The notes under the pieces were generated by a model. It was not told where the DNA came from. It saw only the letters and a list, made by a program, of their open reading frames with translations, and did not search any database. Positions 6,538 to 13,899 of a stretch of DNA of 14,233 bases are shown here, piece after piece; the stretch's first letter is position 1; each line of letters starts with the position of its first letter. This DNA comes from Gammaproteobacteria bacterium (GTDB lineage: Bacteria > Pseudomonadota > Gammaproteobacteria > S144-34). Location of the stretch: assembly GCA_015487895.1 (NCBI GenBank), contig WFOW01000317.1, forward strand, positions 1 to 14,233, written 5' to 3'. The position numbers and the translations under genes are program-made.

Positions 6538-7733
6538 GCGCGGCGCGCCGCCTCGAGCCCGCGCTCGAGGTCGGCCAGGATGTCCTCCACGTCCTCGAGG
6601 CCGACCGCCACGCGCAGCAGCCCCTCGCCGATGCCGGCCTCGGCGCGCGCCTCCGGGCTGAGGCGCCCGTGGGTGGTCGAGGCCGGGTGCGTGAGGGTGG
6701 TGCGCACGTCGCCGAGGTTGGCCGTGACCGAGACCATCTCGGTGGCGTCCACGAAGCGCCAGGCCGCCTCGCGCCCGCCCTCGAGCTCGAAGGAGACGAT
6801 GCCGCCGAAGCCCGACTGCTGGCGCGCGGCGAGCGCATGCTGCGGGTGCGAGGCGAGCCCCGGGTAGAGCACGCGCCGCACGCCGGGCCGGCCCTCGAGC
6901 CAGCGCGCCACGGCCATGGCGTTCTCGCAGTGCGCGCGCATGCGCACCGGCAGCGTCTCCAGGCCCTTGAGGAAGACCCAGGCGTTGAAGGGGCTCATGG
7001 AGGGGCCCGCCGTGCGCAGGAAGCCGAAGACCTCCTTGCCCACGCGCTCGGCGTCGCCCACCACGGCGCCGCCCACGCAGCGCCCCTGCCCGTCGAGGTA
7101 CTTGGTCGCCGAGTGCACGACGAGGTCCGCGCCGAGCGCGAGCGGGCGCTGCAGCACCGGCGTGGCGAAGACGTTGTCGACGACGAGCAGCGCGCCGTGG
7201 GCGTGGGCGAGCTCGGCGAGCCGGGCGATGTCGGCCACCTCCGTGAGCGGGTTGGAGGGCGTCTCGAGGAAGAGCATGCGCGTGCGCGGCGTGACCGCCG
7301 CCTCCCAGGCGGCGTAGTCCGTGAGCGGCACGAAGGTGGTCTCGACGCCGAAGCGCGCGAGCCAGGTCTCGAGCAGCACCACCGTGCTGCCGAAGACGGC
7401 CTTGGAGCAGACCACGTGGTCGCCCGCGCGCAGCAGCGCCATGCAGGTGGCGAGGATGGCCGCCATGCCGGAGGCGGTGGCGACGCAGGCCTCGCCGCCC
7501 TCGAGCGCCGCGAGGCGCTCCTCGAAGGCCCGCACCGTGGGGTTGGTGAAGCGCGAGTAGATGTTGCCGGGCCGCTCGCCCGCGAAGCGCGCGGCGGCCT
7601 CCTCGGCGGAGCCGAAGACGAAGCTCGAGGTGAGGAAGATCGGCTCGGAATGCTCGCCCTCGGGCGTGCGCCGCTGCCCCGCGCGCACCGCCCGCGTCGC
7701 CAGCCGCCACCGCCTGTCGCTGCGTTCCGCCAT
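6534..7733 (-). CDS. metZ: O-succinylhomoserine sulfhydrylase
   Basis: MetZ is a PLP enzyme that makes homocysteine directly from O-succinylhomoserine and sulfide, bypassing cystathionine in methionine synthesis. The 399-residue protein opens with the MetZ signature RAVRAGQRRTPEGEHSEPIF (14-33). It has Tyr59 and Arg61 (IYSRFTNPT), the SGMAAILA phosphate-binding turn (88-95), Asp186 (VVDNVFATP) and the PLP lysine Lys211 in SATKYLDGQGR. The SVTANLGDVRTTLTHPASTTH block near residue 350 is typical of Cys/Met-metabolism enzymes. The ATG at 7733 is chosen because it aligns with family N-termini; an in-frame extension to 7805 reads as spacer. No Shine-Dalgarno site precedes it. Position downstream of purF reproduces the Pseudomonas cvpA-purF-metZ order, and the sequence favours MetZ over cystathionine gamma-synthase. 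Confidence 0.95.
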   Translation of the reverse strand: MAERSDRRWRLATRAVRAGQRRTPEGEHSEPIFLTSSFVFGSAEEAAARFAGERPGNIYSRFTNPTVRAFEERLAALEGGEACVATASGMAAILATCMALLRAGDHVVCSKAVFGSTVVLLETWLARFGVETTFVPLTDYAAWEAAVTPRTRMLFLETPSNPLTEVADIARLAELAHAHGALLVVDNVFATPVLQRPLALGADLVVHSATKYLDGQGRCVGGAVVGDAERVGKEVFGFLRTAGPSMSPFNAWVFLKGLETLPVRMRAHCENAMAVARWLEGRPGVRRVLYPGLASHPQHALAARQQSGFGGIVSFELEGGREAAWRFVDATEMVSVTANLGDVRTTLTHPASTTHGRLSPEARAEAGIGEGLLRVAVGLEDVEDILADLERGLEAARRA

Positions 7734-7740
7734 GCAGAGA

Positions 7741-7769
7741 AGTATCCCGGCGCCCGCACGGCGCCACAA
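7741..7769 (-). promoter_or_regulatory. Candidate promoter for metZ and downstream genes
   Basis: On the minus strand TTGTGG (7769-7764) and GATACT (7746-7741) are separated by 17 bp. GATACT matches the -10 consensus at four of six positions and the -35 has TTG. Only 7 nt (TCTCTGC) lie between the -10 and the metZ ATG, so initiation here would give a nearly leaderless mRNA. The 102-bp purF-metZ spacer also holds a 7-bp inverted repeat (7747-7753 with 7770-7776) that spans the spacer. Motif reading only. Confidence 0.35.
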
Positions 7770-7787
7770 GCGCCGGCCCACGGCGGC

Positions 7788-7800
7788 GGGACGCGGTCCC
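7788..7800 (-). other. Small GC hairpin downstream of purF
   Basis: GGGAC (7788-7792) and GTCCC (7796-7800) form a perfect 5-bp stem around three bases, directly after the heptamer repeat beyond purF. There is no T-tract on either side, so I do not call a factor-independent terminator. It might stabilise the 3' end of the purF transcript. Confidence 0.25.
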
Positions 7801-7838
7801 GTCACCCGTCGCCCGTCACCCGTCGCCCGCGCCCGTCA
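7798..7838 (-). repeat. Heptamer repeat (YGACGGG) from the purF stop into the spacer
   Basis: On the plus strand a perfect 14-bp tandem, cccgtcacccgtcg, occurs twice in a row (7798-7811 and 7812-7825). Each unit is itself two heptamers of CCCGTCR. A degenerate CCCGCG and a final CCCGTCA follow (7826-7838). Read on the minus strand, the first unit supplies the purF stop codon TGA and the tract runs on as TGACGGG/CGACGGG units into the spacer. Arrays of this kind expand and contract by slippage. No function can be read from it. Confidence 0.75.
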
Positions 7839-9353
7839 GGGTGCGTTGTGCAGCTCGATCACCGCCGGGCCCGCCTCGGCGGCGCGCCGGCGCTCCTTGG
7901 CGGCGTCGTTGCGGCGCGCCTCGAGCTCGGTGAGGTAGTCGGCGTCGACGTCGCCCGTGACGTAGCGGCCGTCGAAGACCGAGGCCTCGAAGTCCTCGAT
8001 GCGCGGGTTGCCGCGCCGCACGGCGTCCATGAGGTCCGGCAGCGACTGGTAGATCAGCCGGTCGGCGCCGATGGCCTCGGCCACCTCCTCCTCGGTGCGG
8101 CCGTGGGCGATGAGCTCGCCCGCGGCCGGCATGTCGATGCCGTAGACGTTGGGGAAGCGCACCGGCGGCGCCGCGGAGGCGAAATAGACCTTGCGCGCGC
8201 CGGCCTCGCGCGCGAGCTGGATGATCTGCTGCGAGGTGGTGCCGCGCACGATGGAGTCGTCGACCAGCAGCACGTTCTTGCCGCGGAACTCGAGCGAGAT
8301 GGCGTTGAGCTTCTGGCGCACCGAGCGCCTGCGCTCCTTCTGCCCGGGCATGATGAAGGTGCGCCCGATGTAGCGGTTCTTGATGAAGCCCTCGCGGTAC
8401 TTGAGCCCCAGCGTGTTGGCGAGCTGCAGGGCGGCGGTGCGGCTGGTGTCGGGCACGGGGATGACGACGTCGATGTCGTGGTCGGGCCACTCGCGGCGGA
8501 TGCGCTCGGCGAGGCGCTCGCCCATGCGCAGGCGCGCCTTGTAGACCGAGACGCCGTCGATGATCGAGTCGGGCCGCGCCAGGTAGACGAACTCGAACAG
8601 GCAGGGGCGCAGCTCCCAGGACTGCGCGCACTGGCGCCGGTGCAGCGTGCCGTCGGCCTCGATGTAGACCGCCTCGCCCGGGCCGACGTCGGCGACGAGC
8701 TCGAAGCCGAGCACGTCGAGCGCGACGCTCTCCGAGGCCACCGCCCACTCCTCGCCCTCGGGCGTGGCGCGCCGGCCGTAGACCAGCGGGCGGATGCCCC
8801 AGGGATCGCGGAAGGCCACCAGCCCCGCGCCGGTGATCATGGCCACGGCGGCGTAGGCGCCGCGGCAGCGCCGGTGCACGCCCGCCACGGCCGCGAACAC
8901 CGCGTCCGGCGTGAGCCGCAGCCCGGCGCTGCGCTGCAGCTCCTGGGCGAAGACGTTGAGCAGGATCTCGGAGTCGGAGTCGGTGTTGATGTGGCGGCGG
9001 TCGGCGAGGAAGAGCTCGCGCTGGAGCGCCTCGGCGTTGGTCAGGTTCCCGTTGTGCGCGAGCGAGATGCCGAAGGGCGAGTTGACGTAGAAGGGCTGGG
9101 CCTCGGCCGAGCTCGCGTTGCCCGCGGTGGGGTAGCGCACGTGCCCGATGCCCATGCTGCCGCGCAGGCGCAGCATGTGGCGCGTGTGGAAGACGTCGCG
9201 CACCAGGCCGTTGTCCTTGCGCAGGTACAGCCGCCGGCCCTCGCAGGTCATGATGCCGGCGGCGTCCTGGCCGCGGTGCTGGAGCACCGTGAGGCCGTCG
9301 TAGATGGCCTGGTTGACCGGCCCGCGCGCGACTATGCCGATGATGCCGCACAT
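7836..9353 (-). CDS. purF: Amidophosphoribosyltransferase
   Basis: PurF makes 5-phosphoribosylamine from PRPP and glutamine, the first committed step of purine synthesis, in the cytoplasm. The protein has 505 residues, the same as E. coli PurF, and is E. coli-type throughout. Cys2 directly follows the initiator Met ([15 protein letters not shown]), so there is no propeptide and Met removal exposes the glutaminase nucleophile. HVRYPT (71-76) and the NGNLTN segment (101-106) complete the Ntn glutaminase site. [16 protein letters not shown] (298-312), the flexible loop [15 protein letters not shown] (330-344) and the PRPP loop [11 protein letters not shown] (365-375) form the transferase site. 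The ATG at 9353 lies 25 bp after cvpA, behind a G-rich stretch (GGGGAGGGGA). The stop codon lies in a heptamer repeat. Confidence 0.98.
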   Translation of the reverse strand: MCGIIGIVARGPVNQAIYDGLTVLQHRGQDAAGIMTCEGRRLYLRKDNGLVRDVFHTRHMLRLRGSMGIGHVRYPTAGNASSAEAQPFYVNSPFGISLAHNGNLTNAEALQRELFLADRRHINTDSDSEILLNVFAQELQRSAGLRLTPDAVFAAVAGVHRRCRGAYAAVAMITGAGLVAFRDPWGIRPLVYGRRATPEGEEWAVASESVALDVLGFELVADVGPGEAVYIEADGTLHRRQCAQSWELRPCLFEFVYLARPDSIIDGVSVYKARLRMGERLAERIRREWPDHDIDVVIPVPDTSRTAALQLANTLGLKYREGFIKNRYIGRTFIMPGQKERRRSVRQKLNAISLEFRGKNVLLVDDSIVRGTTSQQIIQLAREAGARKVYFASAAPPVRFPNVYGIDMPAAGELIAHGRTEEEVAEAIGADRLIYQSLPDLMDAVRRGNPRIEDFEASVFDGRYVTGDVDADYLTELEARRNDAAKERRRAAEAGPAVIELHNAP

Positions 9354-9378
9354 GGAGCTCGTCCCCTCCCCCCTGCGC

Positions 9379-9867
9379 TCACAGGCGGATGCTCGATGCC
9401 ACCTCCGGCGGCAGCAGCTCGCGCAGCCACAGCGCCAGGCGCACGAAGTGCGGCAGCAGCGCCGACTCGCGCCACCAGGGATCGTCCGGCAGCGGCGTCA
9501 GCCCGGCCAGCAGCACCAGCACCGCAACCACCGCGACGCCGCGGGCGACGCCGAAGAGCACCCCCATGACGCGGTCGGTGCCCGTCAGGCCGGTGCGGTC
9601 GACCAGGCGCCCCGCGCCCCAGTTGACCAGCCCGCCCGCGAGCAGCGTGCCGAGGAAGAGGACGCCGAAGGCCACCGCGAGCCGCACCGAGGGCGTGGCG
9701 ATGTGGGCCGCGAGCGCGCCCGCCAGCCGCTCCGAGAAGGCCAGCGCCACCCAGAAGGCGGCGATCCAGGCCGCGAGCGACAGCGCCTCGCGCACGAAGC
9801 CCCGCCAGAGGCTGATCAGCGCCGACACGGCCACGATGCCGACGATGGCGTAGTCGGCCCAGTTCAT
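9379..9867 (-). CDS. cvpA: CvpA family inner-membrane protein
   Basis: CvpA is a small inner-membrane protein first linked to colicin V production and commonly found upstream of purF; its biochemical role is not settled. The 162-residue sequence shows hydrophobic stretches at about 6-20, 29-44, 61-82 and 100-122, consistent with four membrane segments. Family hallmarks are [20 protein letters not shown] (19-38) and [20 protein letters not shown] (95-114). The ATG at 9867 gives a normal family N-terminus; the ribosome site is weak. The gene is 25 bp upstream of purF, the classical arrangement, and 109 bp downstream of moeA, where a candidate promoter lies. Confidence 0.94.
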   Translation of the reverse strand: MNWADYAIVGIVAVSALISLWRGFVREALSLAAWIAAFWVALAFSERLAGALAAHIATPSVRLAVAFGVLFLGTLLAGGLVNWGAGRLVDRTGLTGTDRVMGVLFGVARGVAVVAVLVLLAGLTPLPDDPWWRESALLPHFVRLALWLRELLPPEVASSIRL

Positions 9868-9923
9868 CGGCCGTGCCGTCCATCCCGCCGCTTCCGCCCC
9901 GCGCCCGCCATGCCGGACCTCGC

Positions 9924-9929
9924 ATTTTA
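9924..9929 (-). promoter_or_regulatory. Candidate -10 box upstream of cvpA-purF
   Basis: The 109-bp moeA-cvpA spacer (9868-9976) is almost all G and C except for one run that reads TAAAAT on the minus strand, a five-of-six match to the -10 consensus. It lies 56 nt before the cvpA ATG. I find no convincing -35 box at 16-18 bp. A short CCCCGCGTGGGG hairpin (9941-9930) abuts it. I see no PurR-like palindrome in the spacer. Confidence 0.35.
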
Positions 9930-9976
9930 CCCCACGCGGGGCCGGGGGACGGGATGCGGCGCGCGCCGCCCGCGCC

Positions 9977-11254
9977 TCAGCACGGCATCAGGCCGCGGAA
10001 GGGGTGCACCTCGACCCAGGTACCCGGGGCGATATCGCCCGCCTCGCGCGGCAGCACCACGAGGCAGCCGGCGCGCGCGACCGAGCTCAGCACGTGCGAG
10101 CCCTGCGGGCCCGTGGGCGCCACCTCCAGGGTGCCGTCGGCGGCCACGTGCAGCACGCCGCGCTGGTAGTCGGTGCGGCCGGGCCGCTTGCGGAAGGGCG
10201 CGCGCGCGCGGGCGCGCGCCACGGGCGGGTCCACGTCGCGCTCGCCCGCCAGGCGCCGCAGCGCCGGCTGCACCAGCACCAGGAAGGTCACCAGCACCGA
10301 GACCGGGTTGCCCGGCAGGCCGAAGAAGAGCGCCCCGCCCACGCGCCCGAAGGCGAGCGGCTTGCCGGGCTTGATGGCGACCTTCCAGAAGCCCACCTCG
10401 CCGAGCGCGCGCAGCACCTCCGTGACGTGGTCGGCCTCGCCCACCGAGACGCCGCCCGAGGTGAGGACGGCGTCGGCCTCGCGCGCCGCGCGCGCGAGCG
10501 TCTCCTCGACGGCGCCGCGCTCGTCCGGCACGCACCCCAGGTCGCGGGCCTCGAGCCCGAGGCCCGCGAGCAGGGCGAGGAGCATGGGGCGGTTGCTGTC
10601 GTAGATGTCGCCCGGGCCGAGGGGCTCGCCCGGCTGGCGCAGCTCGTCGCCGGTGGAGAAGACCGCCACCCGCGGGCGGCGCCGCACCGCGACGCGCGCG
10701 AGCCCCAGCGAGGCGAGCAGGCCGATCTGCGCCGGGCCGAGGCGCGTGCCGGCCGCGAGCGCCTCGGCGCCCCTGGCGAGGTCCTCGCCCGCGCGGCGGA
10801 CGTTCTCGCCGGGCCGCACCGGGCCCGGCACCACGACTTCGTCGCCCTCGGCCCGCACGCGCTCCTGCATGACCACGGCGTCGGCGCCCTCGGGCAGGAC
10901 GGCGCCCGTCATGATGCGCACGGCCTCGCCCGCCCCCACGCGCCCCGTGAAGGGGTGGCCCGCGAAGGCCGCGCCCACCACGCGCAGGCGCGCCTCGCCC
11001 TCCGCCGGCACGTCGCCGGCGCGCAGGGCGTAGCCGTCCATGGCGGAGTTGTCGGCCGGCGGCACGTCGAAGGGGACGGCCACCGCCTCGGCCAGCACGC
11101 GCCCCAGCGCCTCGCCGAGGGCCGCCTCCTCGGCGCCCTCCACGGGCCGCACCGCCTCGAGGATCCGGCGGCGGGCCTCGGCCACGTCGAGCAGCCCCGC
11201 GGTGCCGGGCTCGGTGCAGGGGTCGGCTGCGGTGTCGGGGCGGATGGTGCTCAT
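9977..11254 (-). CDS. moeA: Molybdopterin molybdenumtransferase MoeA
   Basis: MoeA inserts molybdate into adenylylated molybdopterin to give active molybdenum cofactor, in the cytoplasm. The 425-residue length is normal. Visible motifs are PPADNSAMDGYALRAGD (65-81, Asp68), RIMTGAVLPEGADAVV (113-128), RRAGEDLARG (153-162, Asp158), VFSTGDELRQPG (198-209, Glu204), the TSGGVSVGEADHV signature (265-277, Asp275) and FGLPGNPVSVLVTF (311-324). These cover the acidic residues shown to matter in E. coli MoeA. Domain IV follows (about 345-425). The ATG at 11254 overlaps the mobAB stop as ATGA, so the two are almost certainly one transcription unit and probably translationally coupled. All recognisable motifs are intact, so the gene looks functional. 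Confidence 0.97.
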   Translation of the reverse strand: MSTIRPDTAADPCTEPGTAGLLDVAEARRRILEAVRPVEGAEEAALGEALGRVLAEAVAVPFDVPPADNSAMDGYALRAGDVPAEGEARLRVVGAAFAGHPFTGRVGAGEAVRIMTGAVLPEGADAVVMQERVRAEGDEVVVPGPVRPGENVRRAGEDLARGAEALAAGTRLGPAQIGLLASLGLARVAVRRRPRVAVFSTGDELRQPGEPLGPGDIYDSNRPMLLALLAGLGLEARDLGCVPDERGAVEETLARAAREADAVLTSGGVSVGEADHVTEVLRALGEVGFWKVAIKPGKPLAFGRVGGALFFGLPGNPVSVLVTFLVLVQPALRRLAGERDVDPPVARARARAPFRKRPGRTDYQRGVLHVAADGTLEVAPTGPQGSHVLSSVARAGCLVVLPREAGDIAPGTWVEVHPFRGLMPC

Positions 11255-12387
11255 GCGGGTGCGCCCTCCCCGCCGCGGGCGCCGTCGAGCGCGCAGGCGG
11301 CGCGCACGAGGCGCACGACGGCGTCGATATCGTTCAGGTCCAGCACCGGAACGGGGGGTGCCGGCTCCACCGGCCCGTCGGCGGCCACCGCGATGATGTC
11401 GGGATCGCCGGCCGCCAGCAAGGGGTGGCCGAGCGCCGGGCGGTGCACCTCGATCTTGGGGAAGGGCGCGCCCTTGAAGCCCTCGGCCAGCACGAGGTCC
11501 GCGGCGCCGAGGTCCAGGGTGTCGAGGAGCCGCTCGAGGGCGGGATCCCCGGCGTGGCCGGGCTCGGCCACCAGGAAGCGGCGCCGGGGCGTGGCCAGCA
11601 GCACCTGGCGCGCCCCGGCGGCGCGCAGGCGGTGGCTGTCCTTGCCCGGGCGGTCGAGCTCGACGTCGTGGTGCGTGTGCTTGACCGCCGCCACGCGCAG
11701 GCCCTCGGCCGCGAGCCGCGCGATCAGGCGCTCGGCCAGGGTCGTCTTGCCGGCGCCGCTGAAGCCCGTGATCACCAGCACCGGGGGGCGGCCGCGCCGC
11801 GCGCGCGAGAGCGTGTGCGGGGTGTTGACGTTCAGGGCGGCCCCCTGGCCCTCGAGGCGGACGCGCGCCGGGGCGAGCCCCTCGACCCAGGCACCGGCGC
11901 GGCGGCCGCCGGCCCCGAGCCAGCGCTCGAGCTCGTCCGCGAGCTCCGCGCGCAGCGCGCAGTGCAGGGGATGGAGGCGGCCTTCCGCCTCCAGCGCCAC
12001 CGCGCGCACGTCGCCGCGCCGCGCGCGCGCCCACAGCGCCTCGACGGCGGCCGGCGCGAGCGCCGGCGTGTCGCAGGGCAGCACCACGAGCCAGGGGTGC
12101 GGCGACCAGCGCAGCCCCTGCAGCACGCCGGCGAGAGGCCCCTTTCCGGCCCAGGGGCCGTCCTCGAGCACCGGCAGCCCGAGGGCGGCGTAGCGGCCGG
12201 CGTTGCGGTTGGCCGAGACCGCGACCGGGGCGGCCACGCGGCGCAGCAGGCGCGCCGCGCGCAGCGCCATGGGCTCGCCGTCCACCGGCACCAGCCCCTT
12301 GTCGGCGCCGCCGAGGCGCCGCCCGCGCCCGCCCGCGAGGACCAGCCCCGCCGCCCGCGGCCCGCCTTCCGCCCTCGTTCCGGCCAT
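11251..12387 (-). CDS. mobAB: MobA-MobB fusion: molybdenum cofactor guanylyltransferase plus GTP-binding adaptor
   Basis: Residues 1-195 are MobA, which transfers GMP to molybdenum cofactor to make the dinucleotide form used by DMSO reductase-family enzymes. It shows the nucleotidyltransferase motif LVLAGGRGRRLGGADKGL (15-32), EDGPWAGKGPLAGVL (75-89), LPCDTPAL (103-110) and NVNTPHTL (186-193). Residues 200-378 are MobB, a P-loop GTPase partner of MobA, with Walker A TGFSGAGKTT (207-216), KHTHHDVELDRPGKDSHRLR (236-255) and LAEGFKGAPFPKIEV (300-314). There is no frameshift or stop between the halves; the joint is a short basic linker around 194-200. E. coli has two separate genes. The ATG at 12387 has no Shine-Dalgarno site but sits 6 nt after a -10-like TACAAT. 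moeA overlaps its end. Confidence 0.95.
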   Translation of the reverse strand: MAGTRAEGGPRAAGLVLAGGRGRRLGGADKGLVPVDGEPMALRAARLLRRVAAPVAVSANRNAGRYAALGLPVLEDGPWAGKGPLAGVLQGLRWSPHPWLVVLPCDTPALAPAAVEALWARARRGDVRAVALEAEGRLHPLHCALRAELADELERWLGAGGRRAGAWVEGLAPARVRLEGQGAALNVNTPHTLSRARRGRPPVLVITGFSGAGKTTLAERLIARLAAEGLRVAAVKHTHHDVELDRPGKDSHRLRAAGARQVLLATPRRRFLVAEPGHAGDPALERLLDTLDLGAADLVLAEGFKGAPFPKIEVHRPALGHPLLAAGDPDIIAVAADGPVEPAPPVPVLDLNDIDAVVRLVRAACALDGARGGEGAPA

Positions 12388-12393
12388 CCGGGG

Positions 12394-12399
12394 ATTGTA
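12394..12399 (-). promoter_or_regulatory. -10-like box 6 nt before the mobAB start
   Basis: The minus strand reads TACAAT at 12399-12394, a five-of-six match to TATAAT, followed by six bases and then the mobAB ATG. Transcription starting the usual 6-7 nt downstream would begin at or next to the start codon and give a leaderless message. No -35 match is visible at 16-18 bp; those positions lie in or beside the palindrome. Confidence 0.4.
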
Positions 12400-12417
12400 C
12401 GCGCGGCGGGCCGCGCG
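12400..12417. repeat. Perfect 8-bp inverted repeat between divergent mobAB and nfeD
   Basis: CGCGCGGC (12400-12407) and GCCGCGCG (12410-12417) are exact reverse complements around GG. The palindrome abuts the mobAB -10-like box and lies 11 bp from the nfeD -10-like box, in the only spacer where two divergent transcription units meet in this window. That position suits an operator controlling both, but GC-only palindromes arise easily in DNA of this composition. Confidence 0.4.
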
Positions 12418-12428
12418 GGCGGCGGGTG

Positions 12429-12434
12429 TATCCT
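12429..12434 (+). promoter_or_regulatory. -10-like box 6 nt before the nfeD start
   Basis: TATCCT, preceded by TG one base upstream-shifted from a classical extended -10, matches the consensus at four of six positions and lies six bases before the ATG at 12441. As on the opposite strand, initiation here would give a leaderless mRNA. No -35 box is visible. Weak call. Confidence 0.25.
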
Positions 12435-12440
12435 TGCCGC

Positions 12441-13859
12441 ATGGTCCCGCGAGACGCCGTGACCCTCTCCGCGGCGGCGCTGGTGCTGGCGGCGCTGCTC
12501 GCGCCCGGGGCGGGCATGCGCGCGGACGGGGCGCCCGCGCCGGTGGCGGTGCTCGAGATCGAGGGGCCGATCGGGCCCGCGACGGCCGACTACGTGGGCC
12601 GCGGCCTCGAGCGGGCGGCGGCGCGCGGGGCGCAGCTCGTGGTGCTGCGCATGGACACGCCGGGCGGGCTCGACGCGGCCATGCGCCGCATCGTGCGCGA
12701 CGTCCTGGCCTCGCCCGTGCCGGTGGCGGCCTGGGTGGCGCCCGCGGGCGCGCGCGCCGCCTCGGCCGGCACCTACATCCTGTACGCGAGCCACGTGGCC
12801 GCCATGGCGCCCGGCACCAACGTGGGCGCCGCCACGCCCGTGCGCATGGGCGGTCCGGCCGCGCCGCCGGGGCCGCCCGCGGGCGCCCCCGGCGACGGGA
12901 AGCGCGACGGCCCTGCGGAAGGCGGGGGCAAGGAAGACCGGAAAGGCGACGGCGCGCCCGCGCCCGGGGAGGACGCCATGGCGCGCAAGATGGTGAACGA
13001 CGCCGTGGCCTATCTGCGCAGCCTCGCCGAGCTGCGCGGGCGCAACGCCGAGTGGGCCGAGCGCGCCGTGCGCGAGGCGGCGAGCCTGCCGGCGAAGGAG
13101 GCGGTGCGCCTGCGCGTGGCCGACCTGCTGGCGCCCGACCTGGAGGCGCTGCTCGCGGCCCTCGACGGGCGCACGGTGCGCACGGCCGCCGGCGAGCGGC
13201 GGCTGCGCACGCGCGGGGCGCCCGTCGAGCGCCTGGCGCCGGACTGGCGCACGCGCCTGCTCGCCGTGATCACCGATCCCAACGTCGCCTACCTGCTGAT
13301 GCTGCTCGGCATCTACGGGCTCATCTTCGAGCTCGCCAACCCGGGCTACGTGCTGCCGGGGGTGGTGGGCGCGATCTGCCTGCTGCTGGCGCTGTTCGCC
13401 TTCCAGGTGCTGCCCGTCAACTACGCCGGGCTCGCGCTGATGATCCTCGGCATCGCCTTCATGCTCGCCGAGGCCTTCGTGCCGAGCTTCGGGGCGCTCG
13501 GCCTCGGCGGCATCGCCGCCTTCGTGATCGGCTCGGTGATCCTGCTCGACGAGGAGAGCGGGCTGGCCGTCTCGCTGCCGCTGATCGGCGGCGTCGCCCT
13601 CGCCAGCGCGGGCTTCCTCATGGGGATCGTGGCCATGCTGGTGCGCGCGCGCCGCCGGCCCGTCGCCATCGGCAAGCAGCGCATGGTCGGGATGGTCGGC
13701 GAGGCCATCGAGGACCTCGACCCCGAGGGCCAGGTCAAGGTCGCGGGCGAGATCTGGCGCGCGCGCGCGGCGCGGCCGGTCGCGGCCGGCAGCCGCGTGC
13801 GCGTGCGCGCGGTGCGCGGGCTGGTGCTCGAGGTCGAGCCCGAGGCCGGGGGCGGCTGA
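12441..13859 (+). CDS. NfeD family membrane-bound serine protease (long, ClpP-like form)
   Basis: The 472-residue protein is a long-form NfeD. A signal peptide (about 1-28) leads into a periplasmic ClpP-class protease domain: [16 protein letters not shown] (38-52), [14 protein letters not shown] (69-82), and Ser108 in [10 protein letters not shown] with Lys183 in [12 protein letters not shown] as the probable Ser-Lys dyad, by position in the archaeal 1510-N family. A Gly/Pro/Lys-rich linker (137-178) lies between them, as in many relatives. Hydrophobic segments at about 284-299, 302-325, 328-345, 350-369 and 376-401 form the membrane part. A C-terminal OB-fold follows (413-467). In archaea the partner stomatin is cleaved by this enzyme, and a slipin gene follows here 40 bp on. 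The ATG at 12441 is preferred; an in-frame GTG at 12426 would add five residues. Neither has a Shine-Dalgarno site. Confidence 0.94.
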   Translation: MVPRDAVTLSAAALVLAALLAPGAGMRADGAPAPVAVLEIEGPIGPATADYVGRGLERAAARGAQLVVLRMDTPGGLDAAMRRIVRDVLASPVPVAAWVAPAGARAASAGTYILYASHVAAMAPGTNVGAATPVRMGGPAAPPGPPAGAPGDGKRDGPAEGGGKEDRKGDGAPAPGEDAMARKMVNDAVAYLRSLAELRGRNAEWAERAVREAASLPAKEAVRLRVADLLAPDLEALLAALDGRTVRTAAGERRLRTRGAPVERLAPDWRTRLLAVITDPNVAYLLMLLGIYGLIFELANPGYVLPGVVGAICLLLALFAFQVLPVNYAGLALMILGIAFMLAEAFVPSFGALGLGGIAAFVIGSVILLDEESGLAVSLPLIGGVALASAGFLMGIVAMLVRARRRPVAIGKQRMVGMVGEAIEDLDPEGQVKVAGEIWRARAARPVAAGSRVRVRAVRGLVLEVEPEAGGG

Positions 13860-13885
13860 GCCCGCCCGCTTCCAGACCCATCCAG

Positions 13886-13893
13886 AGGAGGAA
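13886..13893 (+). promoter_or_regulatory. Strong ribosome binding site for the slipin gene
   Basis: AGGAGGAA with GGAGG at 13887-13891 lies 8 nt before the ATG at 13900. It fixes the slipin start and points to high, independent translation compared with nfeD, which has no such site. Confidence 0.8.
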
Positions 13894-13899
13894 CCCGAC

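Noticed and set aside
7734..7797. SAM riboswitch or other leader RNA before metZ
   Set aside because: The spacer is short and most of it lies upstream of the candidate promoter. I see no conserved riboswitch core, only GC inverted repeats.
6669..9569. A 966-codon open frame on the plus strand across metZ and purF
   Set aside because: It is antisense to two unmistakable enzymes and spans their spacer. The composition is low-complexity and no motif is present.
9868..9976. A PurR-type operator or small gene in the moeA-cvpA spacer
   Set aside because: No PurR-like palindrome or credible short coding frame with a ribosome site is present. Only a candidate -10 box and a weak 4-5 bp hairpin could be supported.
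12567..12980. Frameshift or insertion in nfeD because of the Gly/Pro/Lys stretch at residues 137-178
   Set aside because: The frame stays open, both catalytic residues and their motifs are intact, and long-form NfeD proteins often carry a variable linker here.
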